Source of the DNA: Enterocloster asparagiformis
GTDB lineage: Bacteria > Bacillota > Clostridia > Lachnospirales > Lachnospiraceae
DNA length: 64,000 nt
NCBI GenBank assembly: GCA_018380885.1
Contig: JAGZSY010000006.1
Location: 298,830-362,829, forward strand
Reading direction: 5' to 3'
The notes below the pieces were generated by a model. That model was not told the DNA's origin. It did not search any database and saw only the letters and a list, made by a program, of their open reading frames with translations. A program made the translations under genes and the position numbers. Of the stretch, positions 15,828 to 23,747 are shown piece by piece (position 1 is the stretch's first letter; each line of letters starts with the position of its first letter).

Positions 15828-15931
15828 AGAAAGAGCACCCACTCCAAAGCGGATGCTCCCAAGTAAAGGCTATTTACCTCTCAGTGAGAGGCGCCCTTCC
15901 TGTGGACCAGACAGGAGGGGCATTATTTTTT
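15828..15931 (+). ncRNA. Antitoxin-type small RNA, copy 2
   Basis: Predicted RNA of about 104 nt with a 5' GAGCACCCACTCC region, a CCTCTCAGTGAGAGG hairpin and a terminator (stem 15893-15903/15911-15921, T8 at 15926-15933). The terminator overlaps the 3' end of the toxin gene at 15923. Ends are inferred. Confidence 0.6.
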
Positions 15932-16042
15932 TTGCTTGTTTCTCTTGTCGAGAAAGGTAAGCAATGCTACGAGCAGACCACCAAAGAAAATCAGCAAGCC
16001 GATTATCCCAAGGAAAATCATAATGATTTCATATGCTGTCAT
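15923..16042 (-). CDS. Putative holin-like type I toxin, copy 2 (39 aa)
   Basis: 39 residues starting MTAYEIIMIFLGIIG and ending ALLTFLDKRNKQKK: one membrane helix and a basic tail. The pattern MTAYE-x-IMIFLGIIGLL and LLTFLDKR is that of the putative holin-like toxin family of Firmicutes. ATG 16042 follows GGGAGGTGGTGCGT. An upstream CCTCCC in the leader can sequester this site. Own promoter at 16135-16163. This is the most complete of the three modules. Confidence 0.85.
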   Translation of the reverse strand: MTAYEIIMIFLGIIGLLIFFGGLLVALLTFLDKRNKQKK

Positions 16043-16134
16043 ACGCACCACCTCCCTTCCTATGTATTCCGGTGAACCGGTTTTCATTGGCTCGGGAGGC
16101 TGCCACCCTGTCATGGGTACTCTTCCATGAGGGC

Positions 16135-16163
16135 ATTATAGCAAAGATTTTCCAGGTAATCAA
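16135..16163 (-). promoter_or_regulatory. Toxin copy 2 promoter
   Basis: Minus strand TTGATT (16158-16163), 17 bp spacer, TATAAT (16135-16140), giving a leader of about 85 nt. Confidence 0.75.
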
Positions 16164-16220
16164 TGGCTTCTTTTATGGGTGATTTACACCATATAATGTC
16201 ATAGCAATGTCACCATAAAA

Positions 16221-16259
16221 AAACCTGGGAACCCCCATAAATACTAGGTTCCCAGGTTT
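16221..16259 (-). terminator. Intrinsic terminator beside a possible guaA 3'-end scar
   Basis: Perfect 13 bp stem (16221-16233 with 16247-16259), minus-strand tail of seven Ts. Just before it on the minus strand, codons ATA GAG TTT GAA TAA (16267-16281 region) spell IEFE-stop, the same last residues as GuaA. Confidence 0.75.
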
Positions 16260-16329
16260 CAGGCCATTATTCAAACTCTATAACAATCAGGATTAACCCA
16301 ACAAAAAGATGGCGTTTTGCCCTCTTCTA

Positions 16330-16750
16330 TTTTTTATTGCCTGAAAGCGAAAAAAACGCTTAAAAGGCTATGTAAGTTTATGCGGGGCGTCCCGTAAACC
16401 CGCATGAAATCAAATGTTGCGCATATGCCCTTAAAAAGTCCCGTCACGCTTTGCAACGTGCGCTTGTAAAGTTGGGCGGCATAATGCAAAAACAGCAGGC
16501 CCCTTCTTTGGCCTGCTGACAGCCTTAGTATAGCACACCTCCCCCGACGTGGAGCGTTTGGCAAGGCGGCGTAAGCGGCCCTTGCTGGGGTATTGGGGCC
16601 TCACCGACAAGCGGATTTTACAGGTTTTCGCGGAGGCGAAAAAGTGGAAAATTGCAAAGTGTGTACCACTCTGCCCCGCTTGCCACTAGTGAAAACAACT
16701 AGATAGCATAGTGCGCCTTATACCAATAAGGTGTAGTAAATCAGCCCGAT
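16330..16750. other. Non-coding, hairpin-rich segment; possible conjugative-element remnant
   Basis: No convincing gene. It contains ATGCGGG-N12-CCCGCAT (about 16380-16405), an imperfect CTTTGCAA/TTGTAAAG repeat (16450-16472), and a terminator-like CAGCAGGCC-N8-GGCCTGCTG (about 16494-16519) with T5 on the minus strand, downstream of a TATACT box. From memory such blocks precede relaxase regions in Tn1549/Tn916-like elements; this needs a search. Base composition is lower in GC than the flanking chromosome. Confidence 0.35.
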
Positions 16751-16760
16751 AAATGGGGAT

Positions 16761-17261
16761 TTATCTGCTAAGTCCATAGATTTCCGTGAGGAGTTTCTTG
16801 CCTGTGGAAGTTTTGAATACTTTCTTATAGAAACTTTGAATAGCCTTTATGCTCATATTACTTTCAGAAGCATTCACAATAAAATCTGCTTCAACAAGTA
16901 TTTGATAATCAAGTCCCTTTATATCCCTGAATGTATGGTGATGACCCACCAAATAACAAATTCTCTCTAACTGCTCACTCGGTATACCAAAATCAGCATA
17001 AAATGCTCTTGTCAACGGAATGCCCTCAGACTGTTGATATGGACCTGCTGTATTTCCGTATTTTTCACGGCACAAAGGGCATGCAATATCATGTACAATA
17101 GATGCAAGTTCTAATGTTTCCTGCGTGTGGACATCAAGATGTTCCAATTCACCGATAGTTTTGGCATATCCCCATACCTTCATAAAGTGATCAATATCAT
17201 GAACACTCCCCTCATAAAAAAGGATCATATTCTTAACTGCCTTTGATATCACGGGAATCAC
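16761..17261 (-). CDS. HD-domain phosphohydrolase-like protein, low GC
   Basis: 166 residues from a GTG at 17261. HD-domain residues are visible: H in DIDHFMKVW, the HD pair in LASIVHDIACPL, HH in LVGHHHTF and the distal D in VEADFIVNA. Relatives hydrolyse nucleotides or cyclic nucleotides. The gene is markedly AT-rich (about 40 percent GC) against its neighbours, indicating transfer. The start region is unusual: a run of 12 G ends in the GTG. ATG 17228 (MILFYEG) is an alternative start but lacks a ribosome binding site. Confidence 0.75.
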   Translation of the reverse strand: MIPVISKAVKNMILFYEGSVHDIDHFMKVWGYAKTIGELEHLDVHTQETLELASIVHDIACPLCREKYGNTAGPYQQSEGIPLTRAFYADFGIPSEQLERICYLVGHHHTFRDIKGLDYQILVEADFIVNASESNMSIKAIQSFYKKVFKTSTGKKLLTEIYGLSR

Positions 17262-17272
17262 CCCCCCCCCCC
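17261..17272 (-). repeat. Homopolymer G12 tract at the start of the HD gene
   Basis: Twelve C on the plus strand (17261-17272), G on the coding strand; the last G is the first base of the GTG start. Such tracts slip in replication and could vary translation or transcription, or the exact length may be a sequencing artefact. Between 17273 and 17586 I see no gene. Confidence 0.7.
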
Positions 17273-17586
17273 TAAATTTCGATTTGTTGAGTACGCCTTA
17301 TCCGCCAAAGATGTATATGTTTACATTCTAAAGCTGCGCCTCATAAAAGTCAAATTAAGAACGACATAGTTAAAAGCTGTTACTTGTTCCTACAAATCTT
17401 TATAACGCTTTCGTAAATACGGGCGGCATTTGGGTGGCAAACCAGCCAATATATAAACGGATACATTCGGCTAAAACCCAGTAACCATGCACTTTTCAGC
17501 TCATTGGAAAGCCTTAACCGGCTGGGAAAATATCTATTTTTTATCCTTGGTATATTTTATTATATCCAGCATGTAATAATCTGTGT

Positions 17587-17615
17587 TTGCATTTTCAAAG
17601 ATTATGGTTTATAAT
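17587..17615 (+). promoter_or_regulatory. Promoter of antisense RNA copy 3
   Basis: TTGCAT (17587-17592), 17 bp spacer, TATAAT (17610-17615). Confidence 0.7.
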
Positions 17616-17621
17616 AGGCAT

Positions 17622-17719
17622 ATAAGGGAGCACCGCCCACAAGGTGGAAGCCACCAAGTCAATTTACGTCCTACATGAGGACGCGCCTATCCTGTTGGCT
17701 GACAGGGTAGGCATTTTTT
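17622..17719 (+). ncRNA. Antitoxin-type small RNA, copy 3
   Basis: Predicted RNA of about 98 nt, closely similar to copy 1: GAGCACCGCCCACAAGGTGG start, CGTCC/GGACG hairpin, terminator stem 17686-17695/17702-17711 and T6. It overlaps the last codon of the toxin on the opposite strand. Confidence 0.6.
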
Positions 17720-17801
17720 ATTTTCGCTTATCTATGTAGGTAAGCAGTGCTATGATGAATGTCGCAAATAGCACGATATCGCTAAACGAGAAATTCCCCA
17801 T
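17718..17801 (-). CDS. Holin-like type I toxin peptide, copy 3
   Basis: 27 residues, read directly; differs from copy 1 at four positions (S for T at 5, V for L at 10, and I for V and A-neighbour changes in the helix) and keeps the TYIDKRK end. GGGAGGTGG precedes the ATG at 17801; an AGGGAGG/CCTCCCT hairpin can hide it. Own promoter at 17868-17896, so unlike copy 1 it looks functional. Confidence 0.7.
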   Translation of the reverse strand: MGNFSFSDIVLFATFIIALLTYIDKRK

Positions 17802-17867
17802 CAACACCACCTCCCTTCTTTTGCAAGTTAGGGAGGCTACCACCCTGTACACGGTGCCCATGACGGC

Positions 17868-17896
17868 ATTATATCAGGGATCGCAGAAATAATCAA
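17868..17896 (-). promoter_or_regulatory. Toxin copy 3 promoter
   Basis: Minus strand TTGATT (17891-17896), 17 bp spacer, TATAAT (17868-17873); matches the promoter of copy 2 in both boxes. Confidence 0.75.
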
Positions 17897-17973
17897 CCAG
17901 GAGCTTTTTATCACCCTAAATCTATTGACTCCCGCCCGATAACATCATATTAACATCACGGAGGCAAAAAGAT

Positions 17974-18011
17974 ACCCCGGAAACCTAGTAAAATCAAGGC
18001 TTCCGGGGTTT
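17974..18011 (-). terminator. guaA terminator
   Basis: Inverted repeat ACCCCGGAA-x-CCT with AGG-x-TTCCGGGGT (17974-17986/17997-18009), followed on the minus strand by ATCTTTTTGCC. Confidence 0.85.
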
Positions 18012-18018
18012 TCACCAA

Positions 18019-19560
18019 TTATTCGAATTCAATCGTCGCCGGCGGCTTCCCCGTGCAGTCATACAGCACCCGGTTCACGCCCTTCACCTCATTGACGATC
18101 CGGCTGGTCACCTTGCCCAGCACCTCCCAGGGGATCTGGGCGGACTCGGCGGTCATGAAGTCGCTGGTCAGCACCGCGCGCAGCGCGATGGCGTAGTCGT
18201 AGGTACGCTCGTCGCCCATACAGCCCACGGAGCGCATGTTGGTCAGCGCCGCAAAATACTGTCCCAGGTTCTTGTCCACGCCGGCCTTGGCGATCTCCTC
18301 GCGGTAGATCGCGTCGGCTTCCTGCACGATCCGCACCTTGTCGGCCGTCACCTCGCCGATGATGCGCACGCCCAGCCCCGGGCCCGGGAAGGGCTGACGG
18401 AACACCAGATTCGCGGGAATCCCCAGCTCCAGCCCCGCCTTGCGCACCTCGTCCTTAAACAGCAGGCGCAGCGGCTCCACGATCTCCTTGAAATCCACAT
18501 GCTCCGGCAGACCGCCCACATTGTGGTGGGATTTGATCACCGCGGACTTACCCAGGCCGGACTCGATCACGTCGGGATAAATGGTTCCCTGCACAAAGTA
18601 ATCCACGGCGCCGATCTTCCTGGCCTCCTCCTCGAACACGCGGATGAACTCCTCGCCGATGATCTTGCGCTTCTGCTCCGGCTCCTCGGCTCCCTTTAAC
18701 TTCTCATAGAAGCGCTCCTGGGCGTTCACGCGGATAAAATTCAACTGGTAAGCGCCGTTGGGGCCAAACACAGCCTCCACCTCGTCGCCCTCGTCCTTGC
18801 GCAGCAGGCCGTGATCCACGAACACGCAGGTCAGCTGCTTGCCCACCGCCTTGGACAGCATAACAGCCGCCACCGAGGAGTCCACACCGCCGGACAGGGC
18901 GCAGAGCACCTTGCCATTGCCGATCTTCTCCCGTAGCGCTTTTATGGTGGTGTCCACAAAGGAATCCATCTTCCAGTCCCCTGCGCAGCCGCAGACCTTG
19001 TAGACAAAGTTGGAGAGCATCTTGGTGCCTTCCTTGGTGTGGACCACCTCAGGGTGGAACTGCACGCCGTAGAACTGTCTCTCGCGCAGCTCCATGCCGG
19101 CCACCGGGCACGCGTCGGTGTGCGCGATCACCTTGAATCCGGGCGGCACCTGCTCGATGTAGACGCCGTGGCTCATCCAGCAGACCGTCTTGGGGGAAAC
19201 TCCGTCGAACAGCAAAGATGTCGTATCCACATCCACTTCCGTATAGCCGTACTCGCTGACCGGGGCCTTCTTAACCACTCCGTCCAGCAGATAGCTCATC
19301 AGCTGCGCGCCGTAGCAGATTCCCAGCACCGGAACGCCCAGCTCAAATATCTCCTTGGAGCAGCGGGGTGCGCCGTCCTCAAACACCACGTCCGGTCCTC
19401 CGGTGAAAATGATGCCCTTGGGTTTCATTTCCCGGATCTTGTCCAGGCCCATATTATAGGGATGTACCTCGCAGTATACGTTGCATTCGCGGACGCGGCG
19501 GGCAATCAGCTGGTTGTACTGGCCGCCAAAGTCCAAAACAATGATCATCTCTCTGTTCAT
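18019..19560 (-). CDS. guaA: GMP synthase (glutamine-hydrolysing)
   Basis: 513 residues, full length. Converts XMP, ATP and glutamine to GMP. The N-terminal class I amidotransferase has nucleophile C82 (LGICYGAQ) and the FHPEV histidine/glutamate. The ATP-pyrophosphatase domain has the SGGVDSS P-loop, and the C-terminal dimerisation domain ends [11 protein letters not shown] 19560 follows GGAGGAATAGAATCTC. It is transcribed from its own promoter at 19719-19747 with a leader of about 150 nt holding a strong hairpin. The 3' end abuts an accessory patch, and guaA 3' ends are known integration sites of genomic islands. Confidence 0.97.
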   Translation of the reverse strand: MNREMIIVLDFGGQYNQLIARRVRECNVYCEVHPYNMGLDKIREMKPKGIIFTGGPDVVFEDGAPRCSKEIFELGVPVLGICYGAQLMSYLLDGVVKKAPVSEYGYTEVDVDTTSLLFDGVSPKTVCWMSHGVYIEQVPPGFKVIAHTDACPVAGMELRERQFYGVQFHPEVVHTKEGTKMLSNFVYKVCGCAGDWKMDSFVDTTIKALREKIGNGKVLCALSGGVDSSVAAVMLSKAVGKQLTCVFVDHGLLRKDEGDEVEAVFGPNGAYQLNFIRVNAQERFYEKLKGAEEPEQKRKIIGEEFIRVFEEEARKIGAVDYFVQGTIYPDVIESGLGKSAVIKSHHNVGGLPEHVDFKEIVEPLRLLFKDEVRKAGLELGIPANLVFRQPFPGPGLGVRIIGEVTADKVRIVQEADAIYREEIAKAGVDKNLGQYFAALTNMRSVGCMGDERTYDYAIALRAVLTSDFMTAESAQIPWEVLGKVTSRIVNEVKGVNRVLYDCTGKPPATIEFE

Positions 19561-19666
19561 GAGATTCTATTCCTCCATGTCTTTTCTGGATGTCCCCTCA
19601 AAAATAATACCGTCCCCATATACCATGGCCAATTTACCAGAAAATATTTATTTCCTCATAAATTGA

Positions 19667-19747
19667 AAGAGATTGTACAGCAATCGTACAATCTCTTCTT
19701 TATCTTTCGTATGCATTTATTATACGGCATACACCGACAAATAGCAA
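19667..19747 (-). promoter_or_regulatory. guaA promoter and leader hairpin
   Basis: Minus strand TTGCTA (19742-19747), 17 bp spacer, TATAAT (19719-19724). About 15 nt into the transcript lies a perfect 12 bp hairpin (AAGAGATTGTAC with GTACAATCTCTT, 19667-19678/19686-19697, 7 nt loop). It lacks a U tract after it. I could not find a purine-riboswitch core here. Confidence 0.65.
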
Positions 19748-19816
19748 GAACTTTCGACAACTTTTTTATCTTTTTTCCCGGCAGGGACTCGGACAAAAGG
19801 CTGCCGCGGACTCCCT

Positions 19817-20545
19817 TTAGCCCCTGCTGTCCAGCCAGGCCTTACAGACGCCGGGATAATTCGTGAACACTCCGTCGCAGCCCCACTCATACAGCTGCTC
19901 CAGCACGCCCATGTCATTGACCGTCCAGACATTGACCCCCACCCCGTGGTCTTTACAGTTTTTTACATTTTCCTCGGTCAGCCACTGCGCGCCCGGATGG
20001 TAGTTTTGAAAGCCGTAGCGCCGGCAGTAATACCCCGCATTCCCCAGGTCCACAAACTCCACCAGGGCTCCCCGCGGAATCTCCGGCGCCAGCTGCTGCA
20101 ATCTGAACAAGGAAGCGTGATTGAAGGAGGAAAACAGCACCCGGTCGGTCAGCCCGAAGCGGCGCACCATGTCCACGGTTTTCTCCTCGATGTCCTCATA
20201 ATAATAGACCCCGGATTTGATCTCAATATTGGTGACCAGGTCTTTGTCCCGGACCCACCTGCAGTACTCTTCAAAGCTGGGGATCGGCTGGAAGCCGTGC
20301 TTTCCGCCCTTGATGGCCCCGGCGTCGAATTTGCGCAGCTCCTCAAAGGTGTAGTCGACGACAGCGCCCGTGCCGTCCGTGGTGCGGTCGATGGTCTCGT
20401 CGTGGATCACCACCAGCTCGCCGTCCTTTGTCAGCTGCACATCCAGCTCGATCCCGTAGCAGCCGGTCTCCGCCGCCTTTTGGAAGGAAAGCATGGTATT
20501 CTCCGGATACATTCCGCTGTAACCTCTGTGGCCAAATACGTTCAT
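19817..20545 (-). CDS. Glycerophosphodiester phosphodiesterase
   Basis: 242 residues, cytosolic GDPD without signal peptide. Catalytic and metal motifs: HRGYSGMYPENT (H6, R7, E15, N16), the E-x-D pair in GIELDVQLTKDG and the second histidine in VVIHDETIDRTTDG. It splits glycerophosphodiesters into glycerol 3-phosphate and an alcohol. It is the last gene after the glpA-like operon (50 bp gap to DUF1667), so it would supply that operon's substrate. Confidence 0.92.
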   Translation of the reverse strand: MNVFGHRGYSGMYPENTMLSFQKAAETGCYGIELDVQLTKDGELVVIHDETIDRTTDGTGAVVDYTFEELRKFDAGAIKGGKHGFQPIPSFEEYCRWVRDKDLVTNIEIKSGVYYYEDIEEKTVDMVRRFGLTDRVLFSSFNHASLFRLQQLAPEIPRGALVEFVDLGNAGYYCRRYGFQNYHPGAQWLTEENVKNCKDHGVGVNVWTVNDMGVLEQLYEWGCDGVFTNYPGVCKAWLDSRG

Positions 20546-20594
20546 ATTCCAATGTCCTCCTTAGACAAATCTTGCATTTGCCGCCATTTTCCCG

Positions 20595-20957
20595 CTAAAT
20601 TGCCGCGATCTCCTTTGTGGCGATCACCGGGATTCCCGTGCCCGCGCAGTCCGGGATAATAACGTCCCCGATGTGGACCGGCGCTGTCACCGCCGCCCGG
20701 TGAATCTCGTCCATGCAGGCGAATATCTTATCCTTGGGAATGTCCTCCTTCGTTTTCACGGACACCATCTCCACATCCCCTCCGGTGACACGGACCGTGG
20801 ATGTGACGATGCGGGTGGGGTTTTGCACTTCTTTCCTGGCGTAATCCTCCCCGCGCTTACAGGTGTTACCGGATATCTCCAGATGTTCCCCGTCCAGCCG
20901 GACGGTCAGGGGGCAGCCCAGCGGACAGCCGATGCAGATCAATTCTCTCGTTTCCAT
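20595..20957 (-). CDS. DUF1667 cysteine-containing protein of the glp operon
   Basis: 120 residues. Cysteines C8, C11 and C15 (LICIGCPLGCPL) plus C33 (GNTCKRGEDYA) suggest an iron-sulfur or metal site. DUF1667 proteins are regularly encoded after a glycerol-3-phosphate dehydrogenase and an FAD/NAD oxidoreductase in anaerobes, probably as the electron-transfer third subunit. ATG 20957 starts 1 bp after the preceding stop, with GGAGGTGG upstream. Confidence 0.85.
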   Translation of the reverse strand: METRELICIGCPLGCPLTVRLDGEHLEISGNTCKRGEDYARKEVQNPTRIVTSTVRVTGGDVEMVSVKTKEDIPKDKIFACMDEIHRAAVTAPVHIGDVIIPDCAGTGIPVIATKEIAAI

Positions 20958-20958
20958 C

Positions 20959-22224
20959 TTACTCCACCTCCGTGCAAATCACAATCTTTTTTAAGTCGGG
21001 ATAACCGCTCAGGCTCTCTTTTTTGATCACCACCTGCTCCATCTCACCGGGAGCCAGAACCTTTTTCTTCCTGTGCACAACGCGCTCGCCGTCGTAGTAA
21101 ACGCTGATAAAGCGGTCCTTGTACACGTCGGCCACCCGGAAACGGACTGTGACCTGGTCTCTCATATTGTCCGGGTCCAGGCTCTGGGGCACGGTGTAGC
21201 GCACGCCGTTCTCAGCCTTCATCTCCACCCTGCGGCCAAGGTTTTCCCCAGCCTCAGCCCTCACGTAGGCGGCCGCGTTGGTGCCCGCCAGGGTCGCCTC
21301 CTCGGACACGTAGTCCACCAGGTCGTGGACGTGGAGCACATTTCCGCAGGCGAAAATGCCCTCGGCGCTGGTCTCCAGCTTGTCGCTGACATTGGGCCCG
21401 GAGGTCACGCGGTTCATATCCACCCCGATGCTGCGGCTCAGCTCGTTCTCCGGGATCAAGCCCACGGAGAGCAGCAGCGTGTCGCAGCTGTAATTCACCT
21501 CTGTGCCGGGAATAGGCTTGCGGTTCTCATCCACCTTGGCGATGGTGACGCCGGTCACCCGCTCCTTTCCCTGGATATCCACCACCGTGTGGCTCAGCTT
21601 CAGCGGGATGCCGTAGTCGTCCAGACATTGCACGATGTTCCGCTTCAGACCGCCGGAGTAAGGCATGAGCTCGGCGACCACCTTCACCTTGGCCCCCTCC
21701 AGGGTCATGCGGCGGGCCATGATCAGCCCGATATCGCCGGACCCCAGGACCACGACCTCTTTGCCCACCGCATAGCCCTCAATATTCATCAGCCGCTGAG
21801 CTGTTCCCGCGGAATAGATACCGGCCGGCCGGTAGCCCGGAATGTTCAGGGCGCCTCTCGGGCGCTCCCGGCAGCCCATGGCCAGCACAATAGCCTTGGC
21901 CCTGATGGTGATGAGGCCGTCCTCCCGGTTGATCAGGGTCACTTCCTTGTCCTTGTTGATGTCAATCACGATGGTATTCAGCTTGTAGGGGATGTGCTCC
22001 TCCTCCACCATCTGTATATACCGCGCCGCGTACTCCGGCCCGGTCAGCTCCTCCTTGAAGGTGTGCAGCCCGAATCCGTTGTGAATGCACTGGTTCAAGA
22101 TTCCGCCGAGACAGTTGTCCCGTTCCAGAATCAGTATATCCTGAATTCCCGCTTTTCTGGCCGCAGCCGCAGCAGCCAGGCCCGCAGGTCCCCCGCCGAT
22201 TATCACAATATCATGCTCTGTCAT
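20959..22224 (-). CDS. FAD/NAD(P)-dependent oxidoreductase of the glp operon
   Basis: 421 residues. FAD-binding GGGPAGLAAAAAARKAG near residue 11-27, the second dinucleotide-binding GSGDIGLIMARRM in the middle and the FAD-anchoring ACGNVLHVHDLVDYV region. It has no redox CxxC, so it is a pyridine-nucleotide oxidoreductase subunit rather than a disulfide reductase. It sits between the glpA-like gene (13 bp gap) and DUF1667 (1 bp gap), probably passing electrons from glycerol 3-phosphate oxidation to NAD or another carrier. Confidence 0.88.
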   Translation of the reverse strand: MTEHDIVIIGGGPAGLAAAAAARKAGIQDILILERDNCLGGILNQCIHNGFGLHTFKEELTGPEYAARYIQMVEEEHIPYKLNTIVIDINKDKEVTLINREDGLITIRAKAIVLAMGCRERPRGALNIPGYRPAGIYSAGTAQRLMNIEGYAVGKEVVVLGSGDIGLIMARRMTLEGAKVKVVAELMPYSGGLKRNIVQCLDDYGIPLKLSHTVVDIQGKERVTGVTIAKVDENRKPIPGTEVNYSCDTLLLSVGLIPENELSRSIGVDMNRVTSGPNVSDKLETSAEGIFACGNVLHVHDLVDYVSEEATLAGTNAAAYVRAEAGENLGRRVEMKAENGVRYTVPQSLDPDNMRDQVTVRFRVADVYKDRFISVYYDGERVVHRKKKVLAPGEMEQVVIKKESLSGYPDLKKIVICTEVE

Positions 22225-22237
22225 GTCCCTTCCCCTC

Positions 22238-23692
22238 CTATTTCCGGCCGGTTACCATCTCTGAACCGGGTGCGTTCTTACAGATTTCTTCCATCTCCAT
22301 GCCGCAGCTTCTTGCAAGGATTTCCATGGTCCTGGGCGTGCAGAAGCCCGCCTGGCAGCGCCCCATTCCCTGGCGCACGCGGCGCTTCACGCCGTCCAGC
22401 GAGGTGGCGCCCAGCGTCCGGTTGATCGCGTCCTCGATCTCCCCCTCGCTGACGCCCTCGCAGCGGCAGACGATGGTTCCGTAAGCGGGATTTTCCCGGA
22501 TCAGGGCCGCTCTGGCCTCTTTGTCCAGCTCGTTGGGGCGCACGATTCCTGTCCTGCGGCCGTTCCAGTCCGCCCTCTCAGCCGCGCCGGATTTCTCCGC
22601 CACGAGCTCAGCTACATAGCGCCCGATGGCCGGAGCGCTGGTAAGTCCCGGAGACTCGATGCCCGCCGCGTCGAAGAAGCCCGGCGCATCCGCCGCCTCC
22701 CCGATCACAAAGTCGTCGCTGTCCTCGTGGGCGCGCAGGCCCGCGAAGGAGGTGATCACCAGGCGGAAGGGAATATCCTTCACACCGATCACGGCCTTGC
22801 TCAGCACCTCGCCCAGGCCCTCCGCAGTCGTTGACACCGCTTCCTTGTCCTCCACATCCGTGGCCGTGGGGCCGGTGAGCAGGTTGCCGTGGACCGTGGG
22901 GGTCACCAGCACGCCCTTGCCCATCTTGCCGGGGAGCTGGAAAATGGTGTGGGACACATGGCCGCCCGCCTCCTTGTCCAGCAGGCAGTACTCGCCCTTT
23001 CTGGCCGTGATGTGAAGCTTTTGCCCGCTCACCATGTTGTGGAACACGTCGGCGTAAACGCCGGCCGCGTTGATCACATATTTCGCGGTAACGGCGGAAC
23101 TTTGCCCGGTCTTGCGGTTTTTTGTATCCAGCTCGTAGCCCGCTTCCGTCCTGCGGATTTTTGTTACCTCCGTGTGGAAACAGAACTCAACCCCATTGTC
23201 GCAGGCATTTTCCGCCAACGCGATGGTAAGGCCGAAGGGGCAGACAATACCGCCGCTGGGCGCGTACAGCGCCGCCACCACGCTGTCCGCCACGTTGGGC
23301 TCCATCTCCCTGGCCTGATCCCCGGTGATAATGGACAGCCCGGGAACGCCGTTTTTACAGCCCTTCTCATACAAATCCTCCAGTCCCGGCCGCTCCTTCT
23401 CGTCAAAGCAGAGCACCAGGGAACCGTTGCGCTTGAAATCAAAATCCAACTCCCCGGCCAGTTCCCCCATCATGCGGTTCCCCTCCACATTGAACTTTGC
23501 CTTCAGCGATCCCGGAACCGCGTCGTGGCCCGCGTGCACAATGGCACTGTTGGCCTTGGATGTACCGGAGCAGACGTCCTCCTCCCGCTCCACGACGCAG
23601 GTACGCAAATCGTAGCGGGACAGCTCTCTGGCGATCGCGCAGCCAATTACGCCTCCGCCAATGATCACTGCATCGAAATTCATTTCTCTCAT
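22238..23692 (-). CDS. glpA: Anaerobic glycerol-3-phosphate dehydrogenase-like FAD protein with BFD-type [2Fe-2S] domain
   Basis: 484 residues from ATG 23692 (AGGAGG-type site 8 bp upstream). DAO-fold FAD protein: GGGVIGCAIARELSRYD at the N-terminus, CSGTSKANSAIVHAG, and GIESPGLTSAPAIG near residue 350. The C-terminal 90 residues are a BFD-like iron-sulfur domain with VCRCEGV and GRCQAGFC. This is the GlpA-type architecture oxidising glycerol 3-phosphate to DHAP. First gene of a four-gene operon; transcription passes a leader terminator at 23748-23799, suggesting antitermination control. Confidence 0.85.
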   Translation of the reverse strand: MREMNFDAVIIGGGVIGCAIARELSRYDLRTCVVEREEDVCSGTSKANSAIVHAGHDAVPGSLKAKFNVEGNRMMGELAGELDFDFKRNGSLVLCFDEKERPGLEDLYEKGCKNGVPGLSIITGDQAREMEPNVADSVVAALYAPSGGIVCPFGLTIALAENACDNGVEFCFHTEVTKIRRTEAGYELDTKNRKTGQSSAVTAKYVINAAGVYADVFHNMVSGQKLHITARKGEYCLLDKEAGGHVSHTIFQLPGKMGKGVLVTPTVHGNLLTGPTATDVEDKEAVSTTAEGLGEVLSKAVIGVKDIPFRLVITSFAGLRAHEDSDDFVIGEAADAPGFFDAAGIESPGLTSAPAIGRYVAELVAEKSGAAERADWNGRRTGIVRPNELDKEARAALIRENPAYGTIVCRCEGVSEGEIEDAINRTLGATSLDGVKRRVRQGMGRCQAGFCTPRTMEILARSCGMEMEEICKNAPGSEMVTGRK

Positions 23693-23747
23693 GATGTTTT
23701 CCTCCACCTTCTCGAATCTGCTACACACTTTGAACTACCTTGGAAAT

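Noticed and set aside
16334..16564. Minus-strand ORF of 76 codons in the hairpin-rich block
   Set aside because: No ribosome binding site, arginine/leucine-rich composition, and it runs through a terminator-like hairpin.
15179..17900. Insertion sequence copies causing the triplication
   Set aside because: No transposase, terminal inverted repeats or target duplications around the repeated units.
19561..19816. Purine riboswitch upstream of guaA
   Set aside because: The conserved junction and loop sequences of purine aptamers are missing; only a simple hairpin near the start is seen.
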